From contig PMBP01000186.1 in the NCBI GenBank assembly GCA_003152975.1, forward strand, positions 776 to 6,888: a stretch of 6,113 nucleotides of DNA, in the 5' to 3' direction. Shown in pieces: positions 1-6,082 of the stretch. The stretch comes from Phycisphaerales bacterium. Lineage in GTDB: Bacteria; Planctomycetota; Phycisphaerae; Sedimentisphaerales; Anaerohalosphaeraceae. The notes under the pieces are model-generated. The model saw nothing but the letters and a program-made list of their open reading frames with translations. It was not told where the DNA came from and searched no databases. Position 1 is the first letter of the stretch, and each line of letters starts with the position of its first letter. The translations under genes were made by a program, and so were the position numbers.

Positions 1-210
1 CAGATGCTCGAGTCGATGATCGAGCGCCCGGAGCCAACCCGGGCCGAGGCCTCCGACGTCGCCAACGCGATCCTCGACGGCACCTCGGCGATCATGCTCT
101 CGGCCGAGACGGCCGTCGGCGCCCACCCCGCCTTGTGCGTCGAGATGATGAACGTGATCATCAAGTTCACGGAACGAAACAGCAAGAAGGGATCTGGCTT
201 TTTGTCTTGA
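1..210 (+). CDS. pyk: Pyruvate kinase, C-terminal end of the catalytic barrel (5' end outside window)
   Basis: Pyruvate kinase transfers phosphate from phosphoenolpyruvate to ADP, the last step of glycolysis in the cytoplasm. The frame is open from base 1 and gives 69 residues. They begin [20 protein letters not shown] and continue through [19 protein letters not shown]. This is the conserved block near the end of the barrel domain (family consensus [35 protein letters not shown]); here the usual LSGETA reads LSAETA. The oddity is the end: after [12 protein letters not shown] only about nine residues follow before TGA. Typical bacterial enzymes (about 470 residues) continue for roughly 120 more residues as a C-terminal regulatory domain. 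That domain cannot lie further downstream, because the next bases are the 3' end of a convergent gene. The family call is firm. Whether this is a natural short form or a truncated gene cannot be decided here. Confidence 0.93.
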   Translation, partial: QMLESMIERPEPTRAEASDVANAILDGTSAIMLSAETAVGAHPALCVEMMNVIIKFTERNSKKGSGFLS

Positions 211-3200
211 TCATTCACGGCCGAGCAAAGTCACCGGCCCCAGCAATCCCGACGGCAGAAGCGGCGCATCTTTGGCGAAAGGATTCCAGGTTGTCGAAGT
301 GATCCGCTGGTCCTGCGGCAGACCGGAGTCGGCTATCAGGCGGTTGGGCCACAGGTTGGCCACCCGGATCTCCAGCGTGTTGGCCCCGGGCTTCAGTGCC
401 GCAGTCGCATCCACCCACAAAGGCGGCGTCCACACGACCCCCAGATCGCGCCCGTTCAGTTTGACCTGTGCCATGACCTCAACCCGGCCCAGATCGAGAA
501 AAACAGCTCGTTTGGTCGTTACATCGGAAGCCGGATTCCATTTAAACTGTGTAGTATAGGTCGCCACACCTGAAAAATTCCGGATGCCCTGTTCGTCGCG
601 TTTCGTCCAGTCGATCACCGTCGCAAATGTCGCTTGTTCCGGCGCGCCCCGCTTGGGCTCGAACCGAACCTCCCATGGCCCGGCAATCTCGGCACCACGC
701 GTCCATCGAGGGAAATTGCCTCCGGGGGTTTGCTTCGTGTCCGCCGCATTCCGGAAGACCACGAAGAACGACTGGTTCGGCGCAAACTCCACCGGTACCA
801 TTAGTCGTCCGTTTTGTTCAGCAAACTCCGGCAGCAACCGCCGTTCGGTCGTGATCGGATCCCACAATTCCGGCCGTTTGCCGGTTACGCGAAAAACGGG
901 CTTGGCCGCAATCGACTGATTCTGTGGATTGGAAACAAAAAAGACATCCATGTCGCCGTCGCGGCGGTGAATATACCGTAGGGGAATATCCGACTCGAAG
1001 TCTGGCACGGCTCCCATCTTAGCCAGTACCTCGGCCATCACGCGATACTCCGGGTACAGTTCCGGCGCGGGCCTGGCGTTGGGATTCTTGTTCCACGGCG
1101 CCATCGTAAATGCGCCCAGGTCCATTGCCGATGTCCAATCGGCCTTCGCCGCGGCGTCCGTCATCCAATCACCGCTCGCCTCAATCGCGGACTGCCATTT
1201 TGCGTCGGTAATTACCGAAAGCATTCCCCCGTCAGCAAACTGAACCACAAGGCACCCGACAAGACCGGCAGGGTTGGGCTTGTCGCCTCCATTGTCAGCC
1301 GCGACGGCCAGCACATTGGCGCCCGGCTTGAGCATCGTGGCTACATCGAATTCGTAAGTCTCGTGGAAGTTGTCACCCGTACCGACCCGTTGACCATTGA
1401 CCCAAAGCTCGAAACTATTGTCGGCCGTCATCGCAACTTGTGCCGACTCGATCTTTCGGCCTGCGCCCAGTTCGACGGTGCGCCTGAAATACCGCCGCGC
1501 CACCGGCGCCGACGCCGCGGGATTGCCCTCGGTATGCCAGATCCATCGGGCCTGGGTCAGCGCCTTTTGAAGTTTCGATTCCGGCGGCGAACTTTGTCCG
1601 ATCTCACCGCCCCAGAAGATCCGTCCCTTGCCGATCCGGCGTTTGGTTAGATCTTTTGGCGATTCAATGTTGCCCCAAATCTCGCCGGCCATTTTCTGAA
1701 CCTGCGCATCACAGGCCGGAAATCCGGATAAGCTTGGCGATTTTTTCGGCGGCGATCCGATTACTGTTGCTCCCGCCTCGATGAGTTGTCTGACCTTGGT
1801 CAGCAGCGCCGGCGTCATTGTCTCGACGGCCGGAAGGACCAGCAGCCGATAGCTCATCTCATCCGGCAGGACGAGCTGTCCATCTTTGACCGACATCCGT
1901 TCGATCAGCGTTTCCGGCGCACAGCCGTCGAAGCTGTAGCCCAGCCGATCCGGCGGATTGCCGCGCGTGGCCGACTTCGGCGCGCGAAATACATGCGGCG
2001 CGCCTTCCGGCGCCAGCATGCAGATATCCACAACGGGTTTGCCCTGTCGCAGCATCCACTGACACCGCGCCAGATACTCGTGATAGGCCCCGGCCATGTC
2101 CCACCAGGTCTGCGTCCGCTCCCAATGTACACCGTATGGCCCCATCGTCATCCCCGGCCGCAGATCCGGTTGCGGCTGGTGCTGGAAGCGGTGGAACACA
2201 ATCCGGTTGATCCCCGTACACAGTGCCCAATCGCCCTGCGACTTCATCGCCCCCGGATACAGTTGCCACCGCTCGCGATCATCGGAAGTGAACGACTCGG
2301 CCGCGACGATCGGCCGGCCGTTGGTGTGCGCAATCGACACCGCCTCAAAGCAACTGAACTCGGTATCGAAGCCGTAACCCTTCGCCCAGAACTCGCACAT
2401 CGGCACTTCCGCAGCCGCCCCCAGGCTCAGATCGCCGCTGGGATTCATGTCATACGGCTCGATCGACAGGCCCAGCCCGTGTTGAGATCCAAGCCGTCGC
2501 AGATGAGCGGAGTGATTTTCCAGCACAAGTTCCTGCGCGGTCTTGCGCAGGTCCCACAGAAATCGCTCCGACACCTCAAGACTTTCGACGACGCGCCCCG
2601 TCATCGCGGGCAAATACCGCAGCGGGTCGTAACCGCGCCGCCGTTGAAATTCCTGGCGGAACTGCCCCGTCCAGTTTTGCGAACTCATCTCCCAACTGTC
2701 AATATGCAGCGAGATCCATCCGGCCCCGTTGCGGTTGGGCGTGCCCACCGCCGCAAGCAGCGGGCCGACAAACGCCTCGAAGTGCGCATCAAGGGCCGAG
2801 GTGTCGAACTTGTCGCTCTCCAGCCCCAGTCCCGCCTCCGGCGCGGGGCGAGTGTTTTGCCCGGTGCTCGTCCTGCCGAACCGCAGGATCGTCCAGTTAC
2901 CCTGAGGCACATCCCACACCAGCCGCCCATCCGTGGACAATAGGCTTGTAAGGTCTATTATGCCGTCAATAGGAATGCGCTGATCGTTGCCCAACGCAGG
3001 ATACTCGGCCTTCGAGGCAATGAAAGGATTGACCCCCGGCTGCGAGGAATAGGGCGCGCGATAGTACAGCGCCTTTTCGTCAACATCTTCAATGACCCCT
3101 TTTTCTTTCGGCGTGAGGAAGGCCAGCACCGCCACATCGAGATAGAATTCCTTGCGGGCCTTTTCCAGTTCGGCGGGCAGACCACTTTCGCCGAAGAAGG

Positions 3201-3681
3201 GTTTTCGCGGAGGCGGCTGCGGAAGCGCCGCATCGAAATGTGCGGGCCCGATGGCGATCGTTTCGCTGGCCACCAGGTGCTGCATGGATTGCTCGGGCTT
3301 GACCCACGGCCCGCCGCTGCCCGTCCACCCCGGCCCTGCGTTGAGCGTGATCTGCAGGCCGAACCGCTGAGCCTCGGACACGGCGTGTTTGAATATCTCG
3401 CGCCATGGCTCGCTCATGAACTTGACGGGCCCCTTGGGGATTCCCGCATCGACCTCCATGAGGATCATGCCGCCGAGGCCGGCCTTCTGCATCGCCTCAA
3501 AATCGGCCGTGATGCCCTCGCGGCTGAGGTTGCCGTCCATGATGAAGTAATAGACCCACGGCCGCGCCTCGTCCGGCGGCCGCAGAAAACCCGACTCCAA
3601 AGGATCCCCCCATGCCAGCATGGCCCCCATCCATACAATCATCAAAAAAGGTGTCAGACACCTTTTCCGTTTCTTGCCCAT
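211..3681 (-). CDS. Secreted GH106-type glycoside hydrolase (alpha-L-rhamnosidase-like)
   Basis: The 1156-residue product resembles glycoside hydrolase family 106, known for alpha-L-rhamnosidases that trim plant or algal polysaccharides outside the cytoplasm. The substrate is inferred from the family only. A signal peptide is visible: basic start MGKKRKR, hydrophobic stretch to about residue 24, likely cleavage after AWG (25). Residues about 33-700 form the catalytic part, with family-like stretches RPWVYYFIMDG (40-50), GGMILMEVDAG (70-80), LNAGPGWTGSGG (113-124), HIDSWEM (326-332), IEPYDMN (407-413) and AAESFTSD (460-467). Glu331, Glu408 and Glu462 are candidate active-site acids that I cannot rank. 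Residues about 705-860 look like a jelly-roll carbohydrate-binding module (FELWVNGQRVG, LKPGANVLAV). Residues about 995-1156 look like a GH2-type sugar-binding sandwich (VKLNGRDLGVVWTPP, LKPGANTLEIRVANLWPNR). The start is supported by GGAAGGGG seven bases upstream. Codons 6-12 are made from a palindromic repeat. The gene may be cotranscribed with lysA 46 bases upstream. Confidence 0.87.
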   Translation of the reverse strand: MGKKRKRCLTPFLMIVWMGAMLAWGDPLESGFLRPPDEARPWVYYFIMDGNLSREGITADFEAMQKAGLGGMILMEVDAGIPKGPVKFMSEPWREIFKHAVSEAQRFGLQITLNAGPGWTGSGGPWVKPEQSMQHLVASETIAIGPAHFDAALPQPPPRKPFFGESGLPAELEKARKEFYLDVAVLAFLTPKEKGVIEDVDEKALYYRAPYSSQPGVNPFIASKAEYPALGNDQRIPIDGIIDLTSLLSTDGRLVWDVPQGNWTILRFGRTSTGQNTRPAPEAGLGLESDKFDTSALDAHFEAFVGPLLAAVGTPNRNGAGWISLHIDSWEMSSQNWTGQFRQEFQRRRGYDPLRYLPAMTGRVVESLEVSERFLWDLRKTAQELVLENHSAHLRRLGSQHGLGLSIEPYDMNPSGDLSLGAAAEVPMCEFWAKGYGFDTEFSCFEAVSIAHTNGRPIVAAESFTSDDRERWQLYPGAMKSQGDWALCTGINRIVFHRFQHQPQPDLRPGMTMGPYGVHWERTQTWWDMAGAYHEYLARCQWMLRQGKPVVDICMLAPEGAPHVFRAPKSATRGNPPDRLGYSFDGCAPETLIERMSVKDGQLVLPDEMSYRLLVLPAVETMTPALLTKVRQLIEAGATVIGSPPKKSPSLSGFPACDAQVQKMAGEIWGNIESPKDLTKRRIGKGRIFWGGEIGQSSPPESKLQKALTQARWIWHTEGNPAASAPVARRYFRRTVELGAGRKIESAQVAMTADNSFELWVNGQRVGTGDNFHETYEFDVATMLKPGANVLAVAADNGGDKPNPAGLVGCLVVQFADGGMLSVITDAKWQSAIEASGDWMTDAAAKADWTSAMDLGAFTMAPWNKNPNARPAPELYPEYRVMAEVLAKMGAVPDFESDIPLRYIHRRDGDMDVFFVSNPQNQSIAAKPVFRVTGKRPELWDPITTERRLLPEFAEQNGRLMVPVEFAPNQSFFVVFRNAADTKQTPGGNFPRWTRGAEIAGPWEVRFEPKRGAPEQATFATVIDWTKRDEQGIRNFSGVATYTTQFKWNPASDVTTKRAVFLDLGRVEVMAQVKLNGRDLGVVWTPPLWVDATAALKPGANTLEIRVANLWPNRLIADSGLPQDQRITSTTWNPFAKDAPLLPSGLLGPVTLLGRE
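3646..3666. repeat. Palindromic repeat, copy 1, inside the GH106 signal-peptide codons
   Basis: This is a perfect 21-base palindrome around a single central base: core GGTGTCAGACACC flanked by AAAA on the left and TTTT on the right. On the minus strand it encodes K-R-C-L-T-P-F, residues 6-12 of the GH106 signal peptide. The same sequence recurs at 3699-3721. RNA from either strand could fold into a ten-pair stem with a three-base loop. The look is that of a dispersed REP-like element, of the kind mobilised by REP-associated tyrosine transposases (RAYT). No transposase is in the window, so that origin is inference. Confidence 0.9.
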
Positions 3682-3688
3682 AATTGAG

Positions 3689-3696
3689 CCCCTTCC
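3689..3696 (-). promoter_or_regulatory. Ribosome binding site of the GH106 gene
   Basis: The minus strand reads GGAAGGGG, then seven bases, then ATG at 3681. This supports the chosen start, which keeps the basic signal-peptide head encoded partly by repeat copy 1. The site lies in the 32-base gap between the two palindromes, so both could form hairpins close to the ribosome landing site. Confidence 0.65.
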
Positions 3697-3698
3697 AG

Positions 3699-3721
3699 AA
3701 AAAGGTGTCAGACACCTTTTT
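3699..3721. repeat. Palindromic repeat, copy 2, between lysA and GH106; possible bidirectional terminator
   Basis: This is a perfect 23-base palindrome with the same core as copy 1 (GGTGTCAGACACC) and five A and five T as flanks. It begins six bases past the lysA stop codon. In lysA-sense RNA it would form a stem followed by a U run, the shape of an intrinsic terminator, so it may reduce readthrough from lysA into GH106. It works equally in the other direction. The next minus-strand bases contain the GH106 ribosome binding site. A short extra AAAAAGGT just before it, beside the lysA stop, repeats its left flank. The repeat itself is certain; a terminator role is inferred. Confidence 0.85.
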
Positions 3722-3727
3722 ACCTTT

Positions 3728-5005
3728 TTAGAGTTCCAGCGTGATCAAATCGTCATAGGTCTGGCGGCGACGGATAACCTTGTACTGCGAGCCGTCAACC
3801 AGTACCTCCGGAAGCATCGGCCGAGCGTTGTAGTTGCTGCTCATCGTAAAGCCATAAGCGCCGGCCGTGAAGATGCACAGCAGGTCGCCGCGTTTCACCG
3901 GCGGCATCGCGCGGTCCTTGGCGAAAAAGTCCGACCCTTCGCAGATCGGCCCGACGACATCGACCACTTCGCCGCCTTCAATCGTCATGTTCTTCTGCTT
4001 GCCGCGCGGCACAAACCGCCCCTCGACACGGCACGGCCAGATGAAATGAAACGCCTCGTACAGCGCCGGGCGGATCAGGTCGTTCATCCCCGCATCGACG
4101 ATCGCAAAGCTCTTGCTGCCGCCGGTCTTGCGATACAGCACCCGCATCAGCAGCACGCCCGCATTGGCGCAGACGCTTTTTCCCGGCTCCAGGATCAGCC
4201 GCAGCTTTTTATCCTTCAGCAACGGCACGATGCCCTTGGCATAATCGGCCGCCGAGGGCACGGTGTCGGATTCGTAGTCGGCGCCGAACCCGCCGCCCAA
4301 ATCGAGCATCTCGATGGCATGGCCCCGGGTGCGTAGCGCCTCGATCACCGGCAGGATCTTCTGCACCGCGGCGCAATAGGGGTCGATGGTCTTTCCGCCC
4401 GAGCCCAGATGCACATGCACCGCGCACAGTTGCACAGCCGGGTCCTTGCCGTACTTTTTGAACACGGCCATCGCCCGCTCGATATCCACGCCGAACTTGG
4501 TCTCCTTGACGCCGGTGGTGATGTGCTTGTGCGTGCCGGGATCAACATCGGGATTGACGCGAAGAGCCGCCTTGGCCGTCTTGCCGGATTCTTTGGCCAG
4601 GCGGATCAGGTTCTCCAGCTCTTGTTCGGACTCGATGTTGAAATAACCGATCCCCGCCTTCAGCGCGTCGGTAATCTCGCGGTCGGTCTTGCCCACACCG
4701 GCATAAACGATCTTCGCCGGATCCGCCCCGGCCTTCATCGCGCGGAACAGCTCGCCCCCGCTGACGATGTCGAAGCCGCTCCCGTGTTCGGCCATGACGC
4801 GCAGGATATTGACATTCCCGCAGGCCTTGACCGAATAACAAATCGTCGTGTCCAGATCCTTGTAGGCCTGCTGAAGCTTTTTGAGGTGATTGACAAAGGT
4901 CGCTTTACTATAGACATAGGCCGGGGTGCCGACCGTTTCAGCGATCGTGTGCACATCCACATCCTCGGCGAACAACACGCCGCGACGATATTCAAAACAA
5001 TCCAT
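3728..5005 (-). CDS. lysA: Diaminopimelate decarboxylase
   Basis: LysA is a PLP enzyme of the alanine racemase-like fold type III. It removes CO2 from meso-diaminopimelate to make lysine, the last step of the pathway, in the cytoplasm. The product has 425 residues, the usual family length. Visible landmarks are the PLP lysine in CYSVKACGN (Lys60), HVHLGSGG (197-204), LDLGGGFG (235-242, phosphate binding), EPGK (273-276), the catalytic cysteine block CEGSDFFAKDR (Cys355), and GAYGF (382-386) followed by MSSNYNARP. Some motifs differ from the forms I recall (KAN, H-I-G-S-Q, CESGD). The frame stays open 92 codons further upstream, but that stretch overlaps the HEPN gene and lacks family similarity. 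The ATG at 5005 has AGAAAGGA five bases before it and starts MDCFEYRRGVLFAEDVDV, as expected for the family. The gene lies 160 bases after the HEPN gene and 46 bases before GH106. Confidence 0.95.
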   Translation of the reverse strand: MDCFEYRRGVLFAEDVDVHTIAETVGTPAYVYSKATFVNHLKKLQQAYKDLDTTICYSVKACGNVNILRVMAEHGSGFDIVSGGELFRAMKAGADPAKIVYAGVGKTDREITDALKAGIGYFNIESEQELENLIRLAKESGKTAKAALRVNPDVDPGTHKHITTGVKETKFGVDIERAMAVFKKYGKDPAVQLCAVHVHLGSGGKTIDPYCAAVQKILPVIEALRTRGHAIEMLDLGGGFGADYESDTVPSAADYAKGIVPLLKDKKLRLILEPGKSVCANAGVLLMRVLYRKTGGSKSFAIVDAGMNDLIRPALYEAFHFIWPCRVEGRFVPRGKQKNMTIEGGEVVDVVGPICEGSDFFAKDRAMPPVKRGDLLCIFTAGAYGFTMSSNYNARPMLPEVLVDGSQYKVIRRRQTYDDLITLEL

Positions 5006-5010
5006 CGTGT

Positions 5011-5018
5011 TCCTTTCT
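5011..5018 (-). promoter_or_regulatory. Ribosome binding site that fixes the lysA start
   Basis: The minus strand reads AGAAAGGA, then five bases, then the ATG at 5005. It selects this start over the longer open frame that reaches 5281. Confidence 0.7.
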
Positions 5019-5116
5019 CTGACTCGATAGGGATATCCAAAACCCATATCTTGGGGGACTTGACTTAAGCCGTAGGATTGTGACAGGCGAAACCCAAACG
5101 GACTTCCAGCCTGATA

Positions 5117-5145
5117 AAGGTATCTGAAATCTGACAGGATTTCAA
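5117..5145 (-). promoter_or_regulatory. Weak candidate promoter for lysA
   Basis: On the minus strand TTGAAA (5145-5140) is followed after 17 bases by TACCTT (5122-5117). The first hexamer is a good -35 match. The second is a poor -10 match (three of six). It would give a leader of roughly 100 bases before lysA. If it is not real, lysA must be read from further upstream, through the toxin-antitoxin pair. Confidence 0.22.
5125..5144. repeat. Inverted repeat in the lysA leader region
   Basis: TGAAATC and GATTTCA form perfect seven-base arms around TGACAG. The repeat lies 21 bases past the HEPN stop codon and spans the spacer of the weak candidate lysA promoter. It could be an operator or a short hairpin; there is no U run, so an intrinsic terminator is unlikely. 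The rest of 5006-5165 shows no gene and no lysine-riboswitch pattern that I can recognise. Confidence 0.4.
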
Positions 5146-5165
5146 GACCTTTGCATAGCGATCGG

Positions 5166-5528
5166 CTATTCGAAAGGAAGTTCTTTCCCTCGAAGGTCCT
5201 CCAGAATCTGTTCGATCTGACCTCGGAGGATGGGAACCTTATTGGAAATGATATCCCACAGGATCTGGAAATTGACTCCAAAATACTCGTGGATGAGAAT
5301 ATCTCGTAATGCTCCGATCTTTTTCCATTCGACTTGGGGATAGTGGGTACGAATCGGCCGGGGAACCTTCTTGGCCGCTTCTCCTATGACTTCCAGGTTT
5401 CAAAGCACGGCATCCATAACAAGAGCGTTCTTCGTAAATGCCGCACAATCCATACCCTGCGTATAGAGCTGGATCTTATCCGCAGCGGAGACGATGTCTT
5501 CAAGATAATGAACAAACTTTCTGGGCAT
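5166..5528 (-). pseudogene. hepT: HEPN-domain toxin (HepT / DUF86 type), interrupted by one in-frame stop
   Basis: In MntA/HepT-type systems the HEPN protein is the toxin, an RNase that the partner nucleotidyltransferase silences by AMPylating a tyrosine in the R-x4-H-x-Y motif. Translation from the ATG at 5528 gives 42 residues (MPRKFVHYLEDIVSAADKIQ onward, to MDAVL), then TGA at 5402-5400, then 77 more residues in the same frame (NLEVIGEAAKKVP, KKIGALRDILIHEYFGV, ILEDLRGKELPFE) to TAG at 5168-5166. The join VL-stop-NLEVIGEAAK matches the family block AVLRNLEVIGEAAK, so one C-to-T change in a CGA arginine codon explains the stop. The motif is intact at Arg75, His80 and Tyr82. Total length (120 codons) is normal for the family and no frameshift is needed. 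It overlaps the antitoxin gene by 29 bases and has only a weak AGGT ribosome site. Sequencing error or a recent inactivating mutation are the main explanations. Confidence 0.88.
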
Positions 5529-5814
5529 AAATGACCTGTTCCCGGACATGCTCCAACGCGGGCTTGATATCCTGTTCGATCACCAAATCTACTTTACGAC
5601 CGAACAGTTCCTCCAAGTAAAACTTCAAATCCATATACCGATCAAAGGTCGGTTGTTCAAACTGAACGAGGATGTCAATATCGCTTCGAGGGGTGGCGGT
5701 GTGATTGAGAAAGGAACCGAACAGACCGATCTTTGTGACGCCAAAGGAACGGATCGGCCCCGCGGACCGATTTAATGCGTCCAAAATCAAATCAGATGAC
5801 AATATCGAAACCAT
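5500..5814 (-). CDS. mntA: MNT-domain nucleotidyltransferase antitoxin (MntA type)
   Basis: The 104-residue product is a minimal nucleotidyltransferase. In MntA/HepT-type toxin-antitoxin systems it transfers AMP from ATP to a tyrosine of the HEPN toxin and so neutralises it. The GSX10DXD signature is complete: Gly33-Ser34-Phe, then Asp45-Ile-Asp47 in SDIDILV. A third acidic residue, Asp76, sits in RKVDLVIE, as expected for metal binding. The tail LEHVREQVIYAQKV resembles family members. The ATG at 5814 is preferred because AGGGA lies eight bases upstream; a TTG two codons earlier is also possible but sits only two bases from that site. The 3' end overlaps the HEPN toxin gene, the usual coupled arrangement. 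The antitoxin is intact although its toxin partner carries a stop codon. Its lower G+C than lysA suggests the pair was acquired. Confidence 0.9.
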   Translation of the reverse strand: MVSILSSDLILDALNRSAGPIRSFGVTKIGLFGSFLNHTATPRSDIDILVQFEQPTFDRYMDLKFYLEELFGRKVDLVIEQDIKPALEHVREQVIYAQKVCSLS

Positions 5815-5851
5815 ACTCAAGATCCCTAACCTTCACTGTGCTACCATCTTC

Positions 5852-5880
5852 AGTATATCCGGTCGCATAGCCATCTGCAA
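5852..5880 (-). promoter_or_regulatory. Candidate sigma70-like promoter for the MNT/HEPN pair
   Basis: On the minus strand TTGCAG (5880-5875) is followed after exactly 17 bases by TATACT (5857-5852). The -10 box matches five of six consensus bases and the -35 matches three. Transcription would begin near 5845, leaving a leader of about 30 bases that holds the AGGGA ribosome site before the ATG at 5814. The fit with the gene start is the main support. Confidence 0.42.
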
Positions 5881-6026
5881 TGATATCTGTCCCCGGTTGC
5901 CTTCCACTTTGATATACGGTATCGATTGTCCGCGAATAACCGAAACGACATATGGTTTTTCTTGCAATAAACAATCGCCCTCGGTACACTGATTCTTTTG
6001 TCGTATCCGAATCCGGTGATTTGGAA

Positions 6027-6039
6027 TACGATCGTCGTA
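6027..6039. repeat. Short palindrome, possible operator
   Basis: TACGA and TCGTA form perfect five-base arms around TCG, 44 bases before the plus-strand start at 6083. Just before it, CGTATCCGAA (6002-6011) and TTGGAATACG (6021-6030) form an imperfect inverted repeat. Both sit where an operator for the new gene would be expected. They are short enough to occur by chance. Confidence 0.25.
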
Positions 6040-6070
6040 AGTGCCGTTGAGATCAGTACTTGGATCCTGA

Positions 6071-6076
6071 GAGGAG
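6071..6076 (+). promoter_or_regulatory. Ribosome binding site for the plus-strand gene at 6083
   Basis: GAGGAG lies six bases before ATG at 6083-6085, close to an ideal Shine-Dalgarno site and spacing. It is the main evidence that a gene begins here. Confidence 0.55.
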
Positions 6077-6082
6077 CCGATT

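Larger units (their letters stand above)
5815..6082. other. Probable divergent intergenic region, with an unresolved minus-strand open frame
   Basis: I read this as the region between the antitoxin gene (minus) and a new gene starting at 6083 (plus). It holds the candidate antitoxin promoter and short inverted repeats near 6002-6039. However, a minus-strand frame is open from the window edge (6111) to TGA at 5835-5833, giving 92 codons with no visible start. It includes the stretch EKPYVVSVIRGQSIPYIKVE. A second minus frame is open from a GTG near 5989 to 5792. I recognise no family in either, and both cannot be real together. The first could be the 3' end of a gene ending 18 bases before the antitoxin, which would displace the plus-strand start proposed at 6083. 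Confidence 0.45.

Noticed and set aside
1786..2943. 385-codon plus-strand open frame opposite GH106
   Set aside because: It is antisense to a clearly recognisable enzyme, rich in Arg, His and Pro, and typical of the mirror frame of G+C-rich coding sequence.
3646..3721. CRISPR array
   Set aside because: Only two copies, the unit is a short perfect palindrome, and the spacing contains a start codon and ribosome site; no cas genes are present.
3620..5068. Long plus-strand open frames opposite lysA
   Set aside because: They mirror lysA codons and have no recognisable protein features; the first also reads through both palindromes.
5006..5165. Lysine riboswitch upstream of lysA
   Set aside because: I see no match to its conserved core and the region, about 160 bases, is short for the full element.
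5006..5281. N-terminal extension of lysA to a 517-residue protein
   Set aside because: The extra 92 residues overlap the HEPN gene, resemble no decarboxylase sequence, and a good ribosome site precedes the ATG at 5005.
5400..5402. TGA recoded as an amino acid genome-wide or read as selenocysteine
   Set aside because: Pyruvate kinase, GH106 and the MNT antitoxin all end in TGA here. The family has arginine, not cysteine, at this site, and no SECIS-like hairpin was evident.
5239..5448. 69-codon minus-strand frame inside the HEPN gene
   Set aside because: It is out of frame with the HEPN homology, which continues in the frame interrupted at codon 43.
5500..5820. TTG start at 5820 for the MNT antitoxin
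   Set aside because: It lies only two bases from AGGGA, while the ATG at 5814 has eight-base spacing.
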